64,000 nucleotides of DNA from an uncultured Sutterella sp. (GCA_900544345.1 UQUR01000005.1:69422-133421); one strand, 5' to 3'; counted from the stretch's first letter, positions 32,655-41,481 are shown. Program-made: numbers and translations. Notes: generated from the sequence alone by a model not told the origin.

Positions 32655-33485
32655 TTATTTCTTGGAAATATCAGTCCCAAAAAATTGATTTGAAAGCTTA
32701 CTGAGCTCTCCTGAGGCTCTCAGTTCTGCGAGAATCTTATTGAGCTCAGCTTGAAGTTTTTCAGTTCCTTCTTTTCTCAAAGGAATCCCCACCGAAGTCG
32801 TTTCATCAGCAACTGCGGCAATTTTGATGGCAGCCGTAGGGTGTACTTTTTTATAGTCGTAATACACGACTTCAGCATTTAGCGTCGCATCAATACGGCC
32901 ACCCAAAAGTAGCTCAAAAGTCTGATTCAAATCATCCACTCCGCTAACTTTCGCTCCGTACTTTTCTGCCACTTCCGCGTATGTACTGGAAATTGTATTA
33001 GCCGTAACTTTTCCTTTAAGATCAGCCATTGTTTTGATCGAATCGTTATTTTCAGCCGTCATGACCACTGTACGGTTATAGGCGTAAGGGTCCGTAAAAC
33101 GATAAGATTTTTCACGCTCCGGCGTCATATCGACACCATTAATCATGATGTCGTAGCGTCCGGCAGAAATCCCGGCCAGTAACCCATCCCACTTCCCTTC
33201 TACAAATTGAGGCTCAACACCCAACTTCTTAGCAATAAGACGCCCTACTTCAATGTCGTAACCCGTCAATTTCCCGCTTTCGTCATGAAAGGTCCACGGA
33301 GACCATGTCCCTTCCGTTGCAATAACAATCTGACCTTTGGAGCGAATTTGATCCAAAAGATCGCTACTTTGTACAGCGCTTGATGTTTGAACTGCAGACT
33401 CCTCTTTGGAGCAACCGCTTAAATTCACAGCGGCCACTAAAGCCACTACCGGCAAAGCCAATTGAAAAATACGACGACTTAACAT
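32655..33485 (-). CDS. amino acid-binding lipoprotein, cystine-type
   Basis: 276 residues. A type-II signal peptide with lipobox LSGC (Cys25) makes it a membrane-anchored lipoprotein. The family-3 binding fold follows: GTWSPWTFHDESGKLTGYDIE, GKWDGLLAGISAGRYDIMINGVDMTPEREKSYRFTDPY, and AEVVYYDYKK. These blocks resemble cystine- or cysteine-binding TcyA/TcyJ/FliY proteins more than glutamine-binding ones. It is the last gene of a permease-ATPase-receptor operon on the minus strand. Ligand assignment is by resemblance only. Confidence 0.87.
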   Translation of the reverse strand: MLSRRIFQLALPVVALVAAVNLSGCSKEESAVQTSSAVQSSDLLDQIRSKGQIVIATEGTWSPWTFHDESGKLTGYDIEVGRLIAKKLGVEPQFVEGKWDGLLAGISAGRYDIMINGVDMTPEREKSYRFTDPYAYNRTVVMTAENNDSIKTMADLKGKVTANTISSTYAEVAEKYGAKVSGVDDLNQTFELLLGGRIDATLNAEVVYYDYKKVHPTAAIKIAAVADETTSVGIPLRKEGTEKLQAELNKILAELRASGELSKLSNQFFGTDISKK

Positions 33486-33496
33486 GTCTTTTCCTT

Positions 33497-34255
33497 TTAA
33501 ATATGATCTTGCTTAGCTGCTTCTTCTTTCGTTAAGAGCAAAAAAGCTTGAGAGCGAGGGTCTTTTGGATGAGAAAAAAATTCTTTTGCATCACCGGCCT
33601 CCACAATGATGCCCTTATCCATAAACCAAACTTTATTAGATACATCTCGGGCAAAACTCATCTCATGAGTTACCACCAACATCGTCATGCCTTCATCAGC
33701 CATTTCACGCATTAAATTTAAAATGCCTTGCGTGAGTTCGGGATCCAAGGCCGAGGTTGGCTCATCAAAATAAATAATTTCAGGCTCTGCTGCCAAAGCT
33801 CTAGCAATAGCCACACGTTGCTGCTGGCCGCCGGAAAGCTCTGAGGGGTAATAGTCTTGCCGATCTTCAAGTCCAACTCGCCTTAAAAGTCCGCGGCCAA
33901 TTTCTAGAGCCTTTGTCTTTCCAACACCGCGCCCGACAATGAGACCCTCGGTCACATTCTCAAGAGCTGTTTTGTTGAAAAAAAGATTGTAATTTTGGAA
34001 AACAAAGGCGGTTTTCTTGTGGATGGCCAAAATATCTTGACGGCGCATACGATTCATTTCGTACTTTTTGCCGTCAAAAATCATTTCTCCCTCATCTGCT
34101 GTTTCTAAAAAGTTCATACAGCGTAAAAGGGTCGTCTTACCCGAACCGCTCGGGCCGATAATAGAGATGACATCACCCTTATTGATCTGAAGATTGACCC
34201 CTTTGATCACTTCAAGGTTCGAGAATGATTTACGTAAATTTTTCACCTCAATCAT
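33497..34255 (-). CDS. amino acid ABC transporter ATP-binding protein, cystine-type
   Basis: 252 residues. Walker A GPSGSGKTT, Q-loop FVFQNYNLFFNKTALENV, signature LSGGQQQRVAIARAL, Walker B IYFDEPTSALDPE and H-loop VVTHEMSFA are intact. The segment FQNYNLFFNKTALENVTEGLI and the tail SHPKDPRSQAFL are characteristic of TcyC/TcyN cystine importers. It lies between the permease and receptor genes with gaps of 14 and 11 bases. Confidence 0.9.
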   Translation of the reverse strand: MIEVKNLRKSFSNLEVIKGVNLQINKGDVISIIGPSGSGKTTLLRCMNFLETADEGEMIFDGKKYEMNRMRRQDILAIHKKTAFVFQNYNLFFNKTALENVTEGLIVGRGVGKTKALEIGRGLLRRVGLEDRQDYYPSELSGGQQQRVAIARALAAEPEIIYFDEPTSALDPELTQGILNLMREMADEGMTMLVVTHEMSFARDVSNKVWFMDKGIIVEAGDAKEFFSHPKDPRSQAFLLLTKEEAAKQDHI

Positions 34256-34269
34256 AATTACCCTGAAAA

Positions 34270-34935
34270 TTAACGCTTTCCGTAACGCTGCAGACGTTTT
34301 TCGCCGGCAGTCTGAATCTTAGTTAGAACTGTGCAGAAAATGAGATAAATTAAACCCACTTCTACGTAAAGCAAAAGCGGCTCATAGGTTCTTGCCACAA
34401 TTCGTTGTGTGGTCATGAACATCTCAGTCACCGTAATGTTCGCGGCCAATGACGTATCTTTAACCATTGAGATCAAAGAATTACCCAAAGTCGGAAAAGC
34501 TGTCCTAAAGGCCTGTGGCAAGACAATCCGCCGAATAGTCTGCGTCCAACTCATTCCTGCGCAAAGCCCTGCTTCTAATTGTCCCTTCGGAACAGACTCC
34601 AATGCCGCACGCATCGTTTCTGAACAATAAGCACCTTCGTTAATTGAAAAAACGACCACCGCGGCAACAAAAGGATCAATGAGGATGCCAACATGAGGCA
34701 AACCGTAAAAAACAATAAATAACTGAACTAAGAGCGGTGTACCCCGAATAATCCAAATATAAAACCGAGCTACTTGAGTCAAAAAAGGAACATTGGCAAA
34801 TTGAATCAAAGCCACAATCACAGAGATGACAAGTGCGAACGTAAAAGAAATCGCTGTCAATGGGATTGTTACCAGCAAACCGGGCAACAAAATATCCCAA
34901 AAAGAATCAAGGAAAAGTTCCAATGCAGCGTTCAC
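34270..34935 (-). CDS. amino acid ABC transporter permease, cystine-type
   Basis: 221 residues, about five transmembrane helices, HEQRO-type permease. The EAA loop LEAGLCAGMSWTQTIRRIVLPQAFRTAFPTLGN and SMVKDTSLAANITVTEMF match TcyB/YecS-type cystine permeases. The start is GTG 34935, with GAGG 7 bases upstream. It is the first gene of the operon, behind a promoter at 35050-35021 and an ATCGGT-N11-ACCGAT dyad at 34981-35003. Confidence 0.9.
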   Translation of the reverse strand: MNAALELFLDSFWDILLPGLLVTIPLTAISFTFALVISVIVALIQFANVPFLTQVARFYIWIIRGTPLLVQLFIVFYGLPHVGILIDPFVAAVVVFSINEGAYCSETMRAALESVPKGQLEAGLCAGMSWTQTIRRIVLPQAFRTAFPTLGNSLISMVKDTSLAANITVTEMFMTTQRIVARTYEPLLLYVEVGLIYLIFCTVLTKIQTAGEKRLQRYGKR

Positions 34936-34980
34936 AAAATTTCCTCAATCTGAACCGAAAATGACTGACGCAGAGAAACT

Positions 34981-35003
34981 ATCGGTACAGAATTTTCACC
35001 GAT
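34981..35003. promoter_or_regulatory. inverted repeat in the cystine-type operon leader
   Basis: ATCGGT (34981-34986) and ACCGAT (34998-35003) are perfect arms with an 11-base spacer, about 10-35 bases downstream of the predicted transcription start. Operator or leader hairpin. Confidence 0.45.
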
Positions 35004-35020
35004 TTACAAGAAGCGTTCTG

Positions 35021-35050
35021 AGTATAAAAACCCTTTTGCCTAAGCGTCAA
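35021..35050 (-). promoter_or_regulatory. sigma-70-type promoter of the cystine-type operon
   Basis: On the minus strand: TTGACG (35050-35045), 18-base spacer, TATACT (35026-35021). Confidence 0.7.
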
Positions 35051-35160
35051 ATACTTATTTTCTTTTTAACCGATATTTTTTTCTATAGGCAAAAAATTGC
35101 AGAAAGTAGGCAAGTCTGATGAGCTCAAGTACAATCACTGCAATACATTTGGAGCGTGTT

Positions 35161-35976
35161 ATGACATTTATTGAAAAACTCAAAAAACGTTGGTCCGAAA
35201 GTCAATCTTTACTCTGCGTAGGACTGGATCCCGATTTCAATCGTTTTCCTGCCGTTCTCAAAGAAAAAAAAGACGCTTATTACGAATTTTGTACTGCTAT
35301 TGTTGATGCAACAGCTCAGTATGCCTGTGCCTTCAAGCCTCAAATCGCCTATTTTGCTTCCTGTGCAGCAGAAGCTGAGTTAAAAGCCATTATCGCCTAC
35401 ATTCACGAACACTATCCGAGTATTCCTGTTGTACTGGACTCCAAGCGCGGTGATATCGGCTCAACTGCTAAACACTACGCTAAAGAAGCATTTGAACGCT
35501 ATGGAGCCGATGCGGTTACGCTTTCTCCCTACATGGGCTTTGACTCTGTTCAACCTTATCTTGAGTACGAGGACAAAGGAGCAATCTTACTTTGCCGCAC
35601 TTCCAACCCCGGCGGCAATGATATCCAAATGCTTGAGGTCAATGGCAAACCCATCTATCAGCACGTCGCGCAGTTAGCTTCCGGTCCCTGGAATCTTAAC
35701 GGTCAGTTAGGACTTGTCGTAGGGGCTACCTACCCCAATGAAATTGCTGCCGTTCGCAGTATCGTCGGTGACATGCCTCTTTTAGTTCCAGGAGTCGGTG
35801 CTCAGGGCGGTGATATTCATGCTTGTGTGACAGCCGGCATTACGGCTGAAAAAAGCGGAATGATGATTAACTCCAGTCGCGCCATTCTTTACGCTTCCAG
35901 CGGTGAAGACTTCAAAGAAGCAGCCGCTCGGGTTGCCATGCAAACCCGTGATAAGATCAATCAAGCCCGAGCTTAA
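35161..35976 (+). CDS. pyrF: orotidine 5'-phosphate decarboxylase, type 2
   Basis: 271 residues. It decarboxylates OMP to UMP, the last step of pyrimidine synthesis. The long (type 2) PyrF form is recognised from LLCVGLDPDFNRFP, AFKPQIAYFA, VVLDSKRGDIGSTAKHYAKE (the catalytic Lys/Asp array), TLSPYMGFDSVQPY and VPGVGAQGGD. The start is ATG 35161, with GGAG 6 bases upstream; the frame is open to 35119. It is monocistronic with a terminator at 35995-36028. Confidence 0.96.
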   Translation: MTFIEKLKKRWSESQSLLCVGLDPDFNRFPAVLKEKKDAYYEFCTAIVDATAQYACAFKPQIAYFASCAAEAELKAIIAYIHEHYPSIPVVLDSKRGDIGSTAKHYAKEAFERYGADAVTLSPYMGFDSVQPYLEYEDKGAILLCRTSNPGGNDIQMLEVNGKPIYQHVAQLASGPWNLNGQLGLVVGATYPNEIAAVRSIVGDMPLLVPGVGAQGGDIHACVTAGITAEKSGMMINSSRAILYASSGEDFKEAAARVAMQTRDKINQARA

Positions 35977-35994
35977 TTGAGCATATTTTTCAAT

Positions 35995-36028
35995 GAGCCT
36001 GAATGCACTTTGCTTTCAGGCTCTTTTT
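35995..36028 (+). terminator. terminator after pyrF
   Basis: GAGCCTGA (35995-36002) pairs with TCAGGCTC (36016-36023), followed by T5. Confidence 0.9.
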
Positions 36029-36029
36029 G

Positions 36030-36899
36030 TTATTCCATAGCCGATTCAACTAATACGGATCCCAAGGCTCTCAAATTCGCAGAGTCGTTATGCTTTAAAT
36101 GAACATACTCCACCTGGACATATGAGAGCGATTGGGGCAATTCATGTACAGAAACCATACTGAGACAATTAAAGTGTTCTAGCCAATGCAAAGGCACGAC
36201 TGCAATCCCCAAACCCGCCGCTACCGATCCGATAATGGCTGAATAGGAAGGCAATTCAATGACGCGTTTGGGGGCAACCCCGTGGCGGCTAAACCAGTCC
36301 AAACACCGATCGTGATAAGAGCCAGTGACATGAAAAGCAAAAATAGTTTGATCTAAAACGTCTGTCGGACTCACAATAGGAGAGTGACCGTTTTCTGCAA
36401 TAATGCACACCTTTTCTTTAAAAAGAGGGACCTTAAAGAAACGCTCATCGCGACCGTGCCTGATCATCAAGCCTGCATCGAGCTTTCTTTGCAAAATCGC
36501 TTCACTGATTTCTTCGCTTGAGGCCACTTTCAGTTCAAGATCAATCCCAGGATAGCGTTTGATCAACTTAGAAATTGATTCTGTAAGACGAGTTCCGGCC
36601 AAACTGTCCGTTGCTCCCAGACGCAAAAGACCACCTGGCTCCTGTCTTCTCACTTTATCTTCAGCTCTGTGTACAAGAGCAAGAATTTGACGTCCGTCTT
36701 GAGCTAATTGCAGTGCGGACGTTGTCGGATAGATATGTTTCCCGTTTTTAACAAAAAGAGACACTCCTAAACGACTCTCAAGATTTTGGATCCGCATACT
36801 GATAGCAGAGGGCACCCGATGCAGTACCTCAGAGGCCTTATTTATCCCTCCAGTCTCAATAACTGCCAAGATCGTTTGGAAATCATCAATCTCGATCAT
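36030..36899 (-). CDS. LysR-family transcriptional regulator
   Basis: 289 residues. The N-terminal winged helix-turn-helix (DFQTILAVIETGGINKASEVLHRVPSAISMRIQNLESRLGVSLFVK) is followed by a periplasmic-binding-protein-like effector domain from about residue 90. It is divergent from the cupin gene, with 251 bases between them, the usual layout of a LysR regulator and its target. The effector is unknown. No clear Shine-Dalgarno precedes the ATG. Confidence 0.92.
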   Translation of the reverse strand: MIEIDDFQTILAVIETGGINKASEVLHRVPSAISMRIQNLESRLGVSLFVKNGKHIYPTTSALQLAQDGRQILALVHRAEDKVRRQEPGGLLRLGATDSLAGTRLTESISKLIKRYPGIDLELKVASSEEISEAILQRKLDAGLMIRHGRDERFFKVPLFKEKVCIIAENGHSPIVSPTDVLDQTIFAFHVTGSYHDRCLDWFSRHGVAPKRVIELPSYSAIIGSVAAGLGIAVVPLHWLEHFNCLSMVSVHELPQSLSYVQVEYVHLKHNDSANLRALGSVLVESAME

Positions 36900-36935
36900 T
36901 CAAAAATTTTGAATTAATTAATCAAATAAATTTCA

Positions 36936-37044
36936 TTGTATTGAATAATAGAATTTCATATACTGTTTTTCAACTTCATAGTGAAGATCCACTCCTACCC
37001 CTGGGAGCTCTATTTAGTCCTGACAAGCGCTCAGGACTTTTCTT
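36936..37044 (+). ncRNA. candidate small RNA with own promoter and terminator
   Basis: A promoter TTGTAT (36936-36941), 17-base spacer, TATACT (36959-36964) predicts a start near 36971. The following 70 bases hold three hairpins: CTTCA-TAG-TGAAG (about 36973-36985), CTCC/GGGAG with the pyrimidine loop TACCCCT (about 36992-37007), and AGTCCTGA-N7-TCAGGACT (37016-37038) followed by TTTCTTT, a terminator. The CUCCUACCCC segment could pair with Shine-Dalgarno sequences. It could instead be a terminated leader of the cupin gene 110 bases downstream. Confidence 0.5.
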
Positions 37045-37150
37045 TATCAAAAAATCGAGTTAATTAAGCAAAAATCCGCTCTAGTTGTGGCAGATTATAA
37101 AATCACTCTGCACTAACCTTCTCTCATAAAAAATATGAAGGAGAATGATC

Positions 37151-37552
37151 ATGAGTGAAGAAAAATTTGGCCCCTTTGCTAGAGGTGGAAAAAATGAAGC
37201 CTACGCGCAATATTTCGTCGGTCAAAGCTATCTCAATATGTTGACAACAGCGTGGGTTGTTACAGCCAATGTCACTTTTGAACCAGCTTGCCGCAACAAC
37301 TGGCACATCCATCACAAGGGCGGACAGATCTTATTGGTCACGGCAGGACGTGGGTATTACCAGGAATGGGGAAAAGAGGCCCGTGAATTGCACCCAGGCG
37401 ATGTTGTCAACATTCCTCCGGAAGTCAAACACTGGCACGGTGCTGCACACGACAGCTGGTTTGCTCATATTGCCATTGAAGTCCCTGCCGAAGGAGCTAA
37501 AAACGAATGGTGTGAGCCAGTCAGCAATGAAGACTACAACAAACTGCCTTAA
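37151..37552 (+). CDS. cupin-domain protein
   Basis: 133 residues, single small-barrel cupin. Motif 1 (WHIHHKGGQILLVTAGRGYYQEWG) and motif 2 (HPGDVVNIPPEVKHWHGA) supply the usual His, His, Gln/Glu and His metal ligands. Proteins of this type are associated with carboxymuconolactone-decarboxylase-like and quinone/aldehyde chemistry, but the reaction is unknown. The start is ATG 37151 with AAGGAG 7 bases before it; the ATG at 37145 is too close. It is divergent from the LysR regulator and followed by a bidirectional terminator. Confidence 0.87.
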   Translation: MSEEKFGPFARGGKNEAYAQYFVGQSYLNMLTTAWVVTANVTFEPACRNNWHIHHKGGQILLVTAGRGYYQEWGKEARELHPGDVVNIPPEVKHWHGAAHDSWFAHIAIEVPAEGAKNEWCEPVSNEDYNKLP

Positions 37553-37579
37553 TCACTTTTCAAAAGAAACATACTAATG

Positions 37580-37612
37580 AAAAAGCCGCAAACTCAAATT
37601 TTTGCGGCTTTT
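37580..37612. terminator. bidirectional terminator
   Basis: AAAAAGCCGCAAA and TTTTTGCGGCTTTT flank a short loop, with U tracts on both strands. It ends the cupin gene and the long rib-nusB-thiL transcript. Confidence 0.92.
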
Positions 37613-37617
37613 GCTGA

Positions 37618-38943
37618 TTAATTATCTATCTCTGTGTTTTTTTCTTTTTCTTCAATTGACGAGACGAGTACCTTGTCAATTCGGCGCCCATCCATATCTA
37701 CGACTTCAAAGCGCCAATTGTCCCACGTAACCACGTCACCGGTTTTGGGCAAATGTCCCGTCATCCAAATGATCATTCCGGCCAACGTGTTATAGCGGCC
37801 GTCAGCTTCATTGGGAAGCGCCTTTAAATTAAGTTGATCTTTGAGTTCCGGCACGGGCATCATACCGTCAACCAAAAGCGATCCGTCTTCACGCTTGACA
37901 GCCCAATCCTCTTCGCCGGGAACATTCTTAAATTCCCCAACGATAGCTTCCAACACATCCCGAGGGCTCACAATTCCCTGTACTGAACCGTACTCATCAA
38001 CGACAACAGCCAAAGGCACGTCGTTTTTCTTAAAGTTATCCAAAAGCTCCAACCCCGTAAGTGACTCCGGCACATAGACGATAGGAATCATATGTGCGGT
38101 GAAGTCCACTTTGCCCGTATCTACAATTTGCTGCAGCAGGTACCGGGTAGAGCAAAGGCCCTTCACGTCATCGAGCGAGCCGTCACAAACAGGTAGCCGA
38201 GAGTGCTTGGATGTCAGAAGTTTTTTGACATTGTCTTCGGCGCTATCTTGCATATCAATCCACTCGACTTCATTGCGCGGCGTCATGAGCGTTCCGATCG
38301 TGCGATCGTCTAAACGAAAGACATTGCGCACCATATCGCGCTCTTGTACTTCAATCGTGCCTGCCTCACTACCCTCAACAACCATCTGATGGATTTCTTC
38401 TTCTGTTACCGCGTTTTCCTCTACATTTTGTTTTCCGGTAAGCCTTAGGAGTAGATCTGTTGAAACCGATAAGAGTTTTACAAAAGGTGCCATTAAGACA
38501 GCTAAGAAATTAATTGGAGGCGCAATTCGACATGCAACCCCTTCTGGATTCATCTGACCCAGACGTTTGGGGACTAACTCACCTAAAACAATAGAAAAAT
38601 AAGTGACCAATACAACTACCAGGATTAAACCAACGGCCCGGGCTGTATTGACTTCAACTCCGAACTGTTCATTGAGCCACACTGCAACCGGCGTAGCAAG
38701 AGCCGCCTCACCCACAATACCTGACAAAATACCGATAGAGGTAATGCCCACCTGAATGGCCGAGAGCGCCCGAGTCGGCTCTTCATTTAATTTCAATGCC
38801 ACCTTGGCGCCAGAATTACCATCATCGATTCTGATCTGCAAGCGCGCCTTTCTGCTTGTCACAAGTGCAATTTCACTCATGGCAAATAAACCGTTTAATA
38901 AAATCAGAGCCAATAGACAAAGTACGTTAAACCAGTTATCCAT
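37618..38943 (-). CDS. CNNM/CBS-domain membrane protein (CorB/HlyC-like)
   Basis: 441 residues. An N-terminal DUF21 (CNNM) region with about four hydrophobic segments (residues 1-180) starts FNVLCLLALILLNGLFAMSEIALV. A CBS-domain pair (about 205-330) and a C-terminal CorC_HlyC domain (about 345-425, LVDGMMPVPELKDQL...GRYNTLAGMIIWMTGHLPKTGD) follow. The family is tied to magnesium or cobalt efflux and resistance; the 'hemolysin' name is historical. It is the last gene of the block, 24 bases after pncC. Confidence 0.92.
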   Translation of the reverse strand: MDNWFNVLCLLALILLNGLFAMSEIALVTSRKARLQIRIDDGNSGAKVALKLNEEPTRALSAIQVGITSIGILSGIVGEAALATPVAVWLNEQFGVEVNTARAVGLILVVVLVTYFSIVLGELVPKRLGQMNPEGVACRIAPPINFLAVLMAPFVKLLSVSTDLLLRLTGKQNVEENAVTEEEIHQMVVEGSEAGTIEVQERDMVRNVFRLDDRTIGTLMTPRNEVEWIDMQDSAEDNVKKLLTSKHSRLPVCDGSLDDVKGLCSTRYLLQQIVDTGKVDFTAHMIPIVYVPESLTGLELLDNFKKNDVPLAVVVDEYGSVQGIVSPRDVLEAIVGEFKNVPGEEDWAVKREDGSLLVDGMMPVPELKDQLNLKALPNEADGRYNTLAGMIIWMTGHLPKTGDVVTWDNWRFEVVDMDGRRIDKVLVSSIEEKEKNTEIDN

Positions 38944-38967
38944 TTCTTTTCCAAACGTTATTCTCTT

Positions 38968-39459
38968 TTAAACTGTCTTTTCAATCATTTGATACAGGCC
39001 TTCAAGTGCTGTACGAATTGTTTCTTCCCGCACAGCATTGCGCTCGCCCGCAAAATGATGTCTTTCAACTTTGGGTTTCTGTCCTTTGCAGCACCAAGCC
39101 AGGTAAACTGTCCCGACAGGTTTACCGGGCACTGCCCCTCCTGGACCAGCAATTCCAGTGACCGCCACAGCAACGTTTGCAGCAGAATGCGCAAGCGCCC
39201 CCAGCACCATTTCAGATGCCGTTTCTGCACTCACCGCACCATAGCTTTGAAGAGTTTCATCAGCTACACCCAATAAATCTTTTTTAGACTCATTAGTGTA
39301 GGTCACAAAGCCTCTGTCAAACCACTCACTTGATCCCGCTGTTTGCGTAATTGAGCAAGCAATGCCGCCCGCAGTGCAGGACTCAGCCGTTACAATCACT
39401 GCCTTGTTTTTTAATGCGCAACGCCCTAATTTTTCAGAAAGATCAACAAAGAGTTCCAT
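38968..39459 (-). CDS. pncC: nicotinamide-nucleotide amidohydrolase (CinA C-terminal domain)
   Basis: 163 residues. It converts NMN to NaMN in pyridine-nucleotide recycling. TAESCTAGGIACSITQTAGSS, GFVTYTNESKKDLLGV and AVTGIAGPGGAVPGKPVGTVY are the CinA/PncC signature blocks. The stand-alone domain without the CinA N-terminal part is usual for proteobacteria. It is one base from pgpA, so the two are tightly coupled. Confidence 0.95.
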   Translation of the reverse strand: MELFVDLSEKLGRCALKNKAVIVTAESCTAGGIACSITQTAGSSEWFDRGFVTYTNESKKDLLGVADETLQSYGAVSAETASEMVLGALAHSAANVAVAVTGIAGPGGAVPGKPVGTVYLAWCCKGQKPKVERHHFAGERNAVREETIRTALEGLYQMIEKTV

Positions 39460-39460
39460 A

Positions 39461-39979
39461 TCAGTACACCAGCCACTGTGCAGCTACTAAAGCAATCCAA
39501 GCGTAAAGCGCGGCAATGGCGTCATCGAGCATAACGCCGAAACCGTTTTTCATCTTGCTATCAAAATAGTCAGCCGGAGGCAATTTGACGATATCAAAGA
39601 AGCGAAAAGCAACAAAAGCCGCCACTTGCCAAGCCAAAACAGGCGGCATTAACGCGAGCAACAACCAAATCGCAAAGACTTCATCAATCACAACCGAACC
39701 GTGATCGTCAACCCCTAAGTCTTCGGCAGTTTTTTGACAAGCCCAAGCCCCTAAGAAGAAAGTGATGGCAACAATAAAAAACCAAGCACTATAGGCAATC
39801 CAAGGCTGCAACAATACAAAAACAATCCAGCCCGCCAGTGTTCCCCAAGTACCTGGCGCAGGCCGAATCACACCGCTGCCGAAAAAGCTAGCGACAACGT
39901 GAGCTGGACTATTAAATGCAAAAGACCAGCTCATTCGCACTTTATTGACGGGATTGTTCTGGCTGTACTTTTCAAACAT
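39461..39979 (-). CDS. pgpA: phosphatidylglycerophosphatase A
   Basis: 172 residues, inner membrane. It dephosphorylates PGP to phosphatidylglycerol. SGVIRPAPGTWGTLAG, DDHGSVVIDEVFAIWL and FFDIVKLPPADYFDSKMKNGFGVMLDDAIAALY are the family blocks with the acidic metal-binding residues. The start ATG 39979 lies inside the last codons of thiL; longer in-frame starts would overlap thiL further. The thiL-pgpA-pncC order is common in betaproteobacteria. Confidence 0.95.
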   Translation of the reverse strand: MFEKYSQNNPVNKVRMSWSFAFNSPAHVVASFFGSGVIRPAPGTWGTLAGWIVFVLLQPWIAYSAWFFIVAITFFLGAWACQKTAEDLGVDDHGSVVIDEVFAIWLLLALMPPVLAWQVAAFVAFRFFDIVKLPPADYFDSKMKNGFGVMLDDAIAALYAWIALVAAQWLVY

Positions 39980-40973
39980 TTTCACTCGCAAAATGGTCAA
40001 ATCCTTTAAAAGAATTCTTCACTTCGCTCCCGTTTTTATCAAAAAGCTTCAAGCCACTGGGGACCACTTCACCAACTCGGCTAAGTTTCAAGGCACGCCC
40101 CTGAGTTTGCAGTGATCTCGCAAAATCTAAAATATCATCTCTAGCAGCAACAGGCGCGGTCCAAACCAACTCATAATCGTCTCCTCCTGCTAACTGTGCC
40201 ATGCGTCTTTCTTCGACAGAACGTTTTGCAAGACTATCGCTTACAGCTAAATCATCTACGTGAACCACGGCACCTACCTGAGAGCGGGTCAAAATATTGC
40301 CTAAATCTTTTAAAAAGCCGTCAGAAATATCGGCGCAGGCAGTGGCATAATGGCTTAAAAATCGACCAAGCTCCACCCGAGGCAAAGGACAGTCCATCGC
40401 CGCTGCCGAAGCCTCATCACAGTCACCCTTCCAAAGACCGGTCCTTAACATCAAAGCTAAGTAGGCGTCACCCACCGTACCACTAACCCAAATATCATCT
40501 CCCGGCAGCGCGCCTTTTCTTGTCAGCCCCTTTTGTACCTCGCCAATGGCAGTAATTGTGACACTGAAAGGTGCCTGCTCACTGCCTATTCGGGCCGTTT
40601 TTGTTGTGTCTCCGCCCACCAAAGGACAGTGATAAGTTTGTGCCATTTCAAATAATCCGCGGCTAAACGCTTCAAGCCAAGTTAAATTCATTTGTGGCAA
40701 AGACAACGATAGAAAAAAGCAGCGCGGATCAGCGCCTGCTGCCGCCAAATCTGACAAATTTACAGCTAAGGATTTTTTCCCGACGGTATAAGGATTTGCG
40801 TTAGGTAAAAAATGCGTTCCACCCGCAACAGTGTCGGTTGTAATAGCCAAGCGGGTTGTCCCCACCTGAAGAATCGCACAGTCATCCCCGATCCCTTGGC
40901 ACAGCCATTGACCGGGGATGTTGAAATGAAAGAAACGAGAAATGAGCTCAGTTTCGCTAAGGCATGGGCCCAT
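39972..40973 (-). CDS. thiL: thiamine-monophosphate kinase
   Basis: 333 residues. It phosphorylates TMP to TPP. GIGDDCAIL, TTDTVAGGTHF, KSLAVNLSDLAAAGADP, VGGDTTK, ISDGFLKDLGNI and GGDDYELVW are the AIRS/ThiL-fold metal and nucleotide loops. The start is ATG 40973, just after the nusB stop; the frame is open to 41069 but that part overlaps nusB and is not family-like. It overlaps pgpA by eight bases at its 3' end. Confidence 0.96.
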   Translation of the reverse strand: MGPCLSETELISRFFHFNIPGQWLCQGIGDDCAILQVGTTRLAITTDTVAGGTHFLPNANPYTVGKKSLAVNLSDLAAAGADPRCFFLSLSLPQMNLTWLEAFSRGLFEMAQTYHCPLVGGDTTKTARIGSEQAPFSVTITAIGEVQKGLTRKGALPGDDIWVSGTVGDAYLALMLRTGLWKGDCDEASAAAMDCPLPRVELGRFLSHYATACADISDGFLKDLGNILTRSQVGAVVHVDDLAVSDSLAKRSVEERRMAQLAGGDDYELVWTAPVAARDDILDFARSLQTQGRALKLSRVGEVVPSGLKLFDKNGSEVKNSFKGFDHFASENV

Positions 40974-40977
40974 ACAA

Positions 40978-41478
40978 TTACTTTTTCGCACCCACCTCAA
41001 TAGCACGCACATCAGCGGCCACTTTATCAAGAACGCCGTTGACATAACGGAATCCGTCCGAACCGCCAAACAGCTTAGCTAGTTCAACAGCCTCGTTAAT
41101 TACAACACGGTACGGAATTTCAACATGAAACTTCAATTCGTAGGTTCCGAGCAGTAAAACTGAACGTTCTACTAAGGATAAGCGAGAAATATCACGATCG
41201 ACGTGCTTGCTGAAAAGAGCTTGCAAGTCCTGCGCGTGCTCAATAACGCCTGCGAGTAACTCAGAAAAGTGCTTTTTATCGCAACGTTCAAAATCGGCTG
41301 CATCAATAGCAGCTCCGGCGATAGGTTCACCGTCATCGCTTAGAACACTCAAAAGAGTACGCTCAATCGTCACAGCGTCGGCGCCACTCACCAACCATTC
41401 GTAGACACCTAAAAGAGCAAATTCGCGAGAAAGCGAACGTGCACCGCGGCTCGGACGATGGGGTTTTGCTTCTGTCAT
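40978..41478 (-). CDS. nusB: transcription antitermination factor NusB
   Basis: 166 residues, all-helical. It binds boxA RNA with S10 to keep RNA polymerase processive on rRNA operons. SRE-FALLGVYEWL near the N-terminus, DRDISRLSLVERSVLLLGTYELKF and PYRVVINEAVELAKLFGGSDGFRYVNGVLDKVA are conserved. It is slightly longer than usual because of a basic N-terminal tail (HRPSRGARS). The ribH-nusB junction is 3 bases. Confidence 0.95.
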   Translation of the reverse strand: MTEAKPHRPSRGARSLSREFALLGVYEWLVSGADAVTIERTLLSVLSDDGEPIAGAAIDAADFERCDKKHFSELLAGVIEHAQDLQALFSKHVDRDISRLSLVERSVLLLGTYELKFHVEIPYRVVINEAVELAKLFGGSDGFRYVNGVLDKVAADVRAIEVGAKK

Positions 41479-41481
41479 TCT

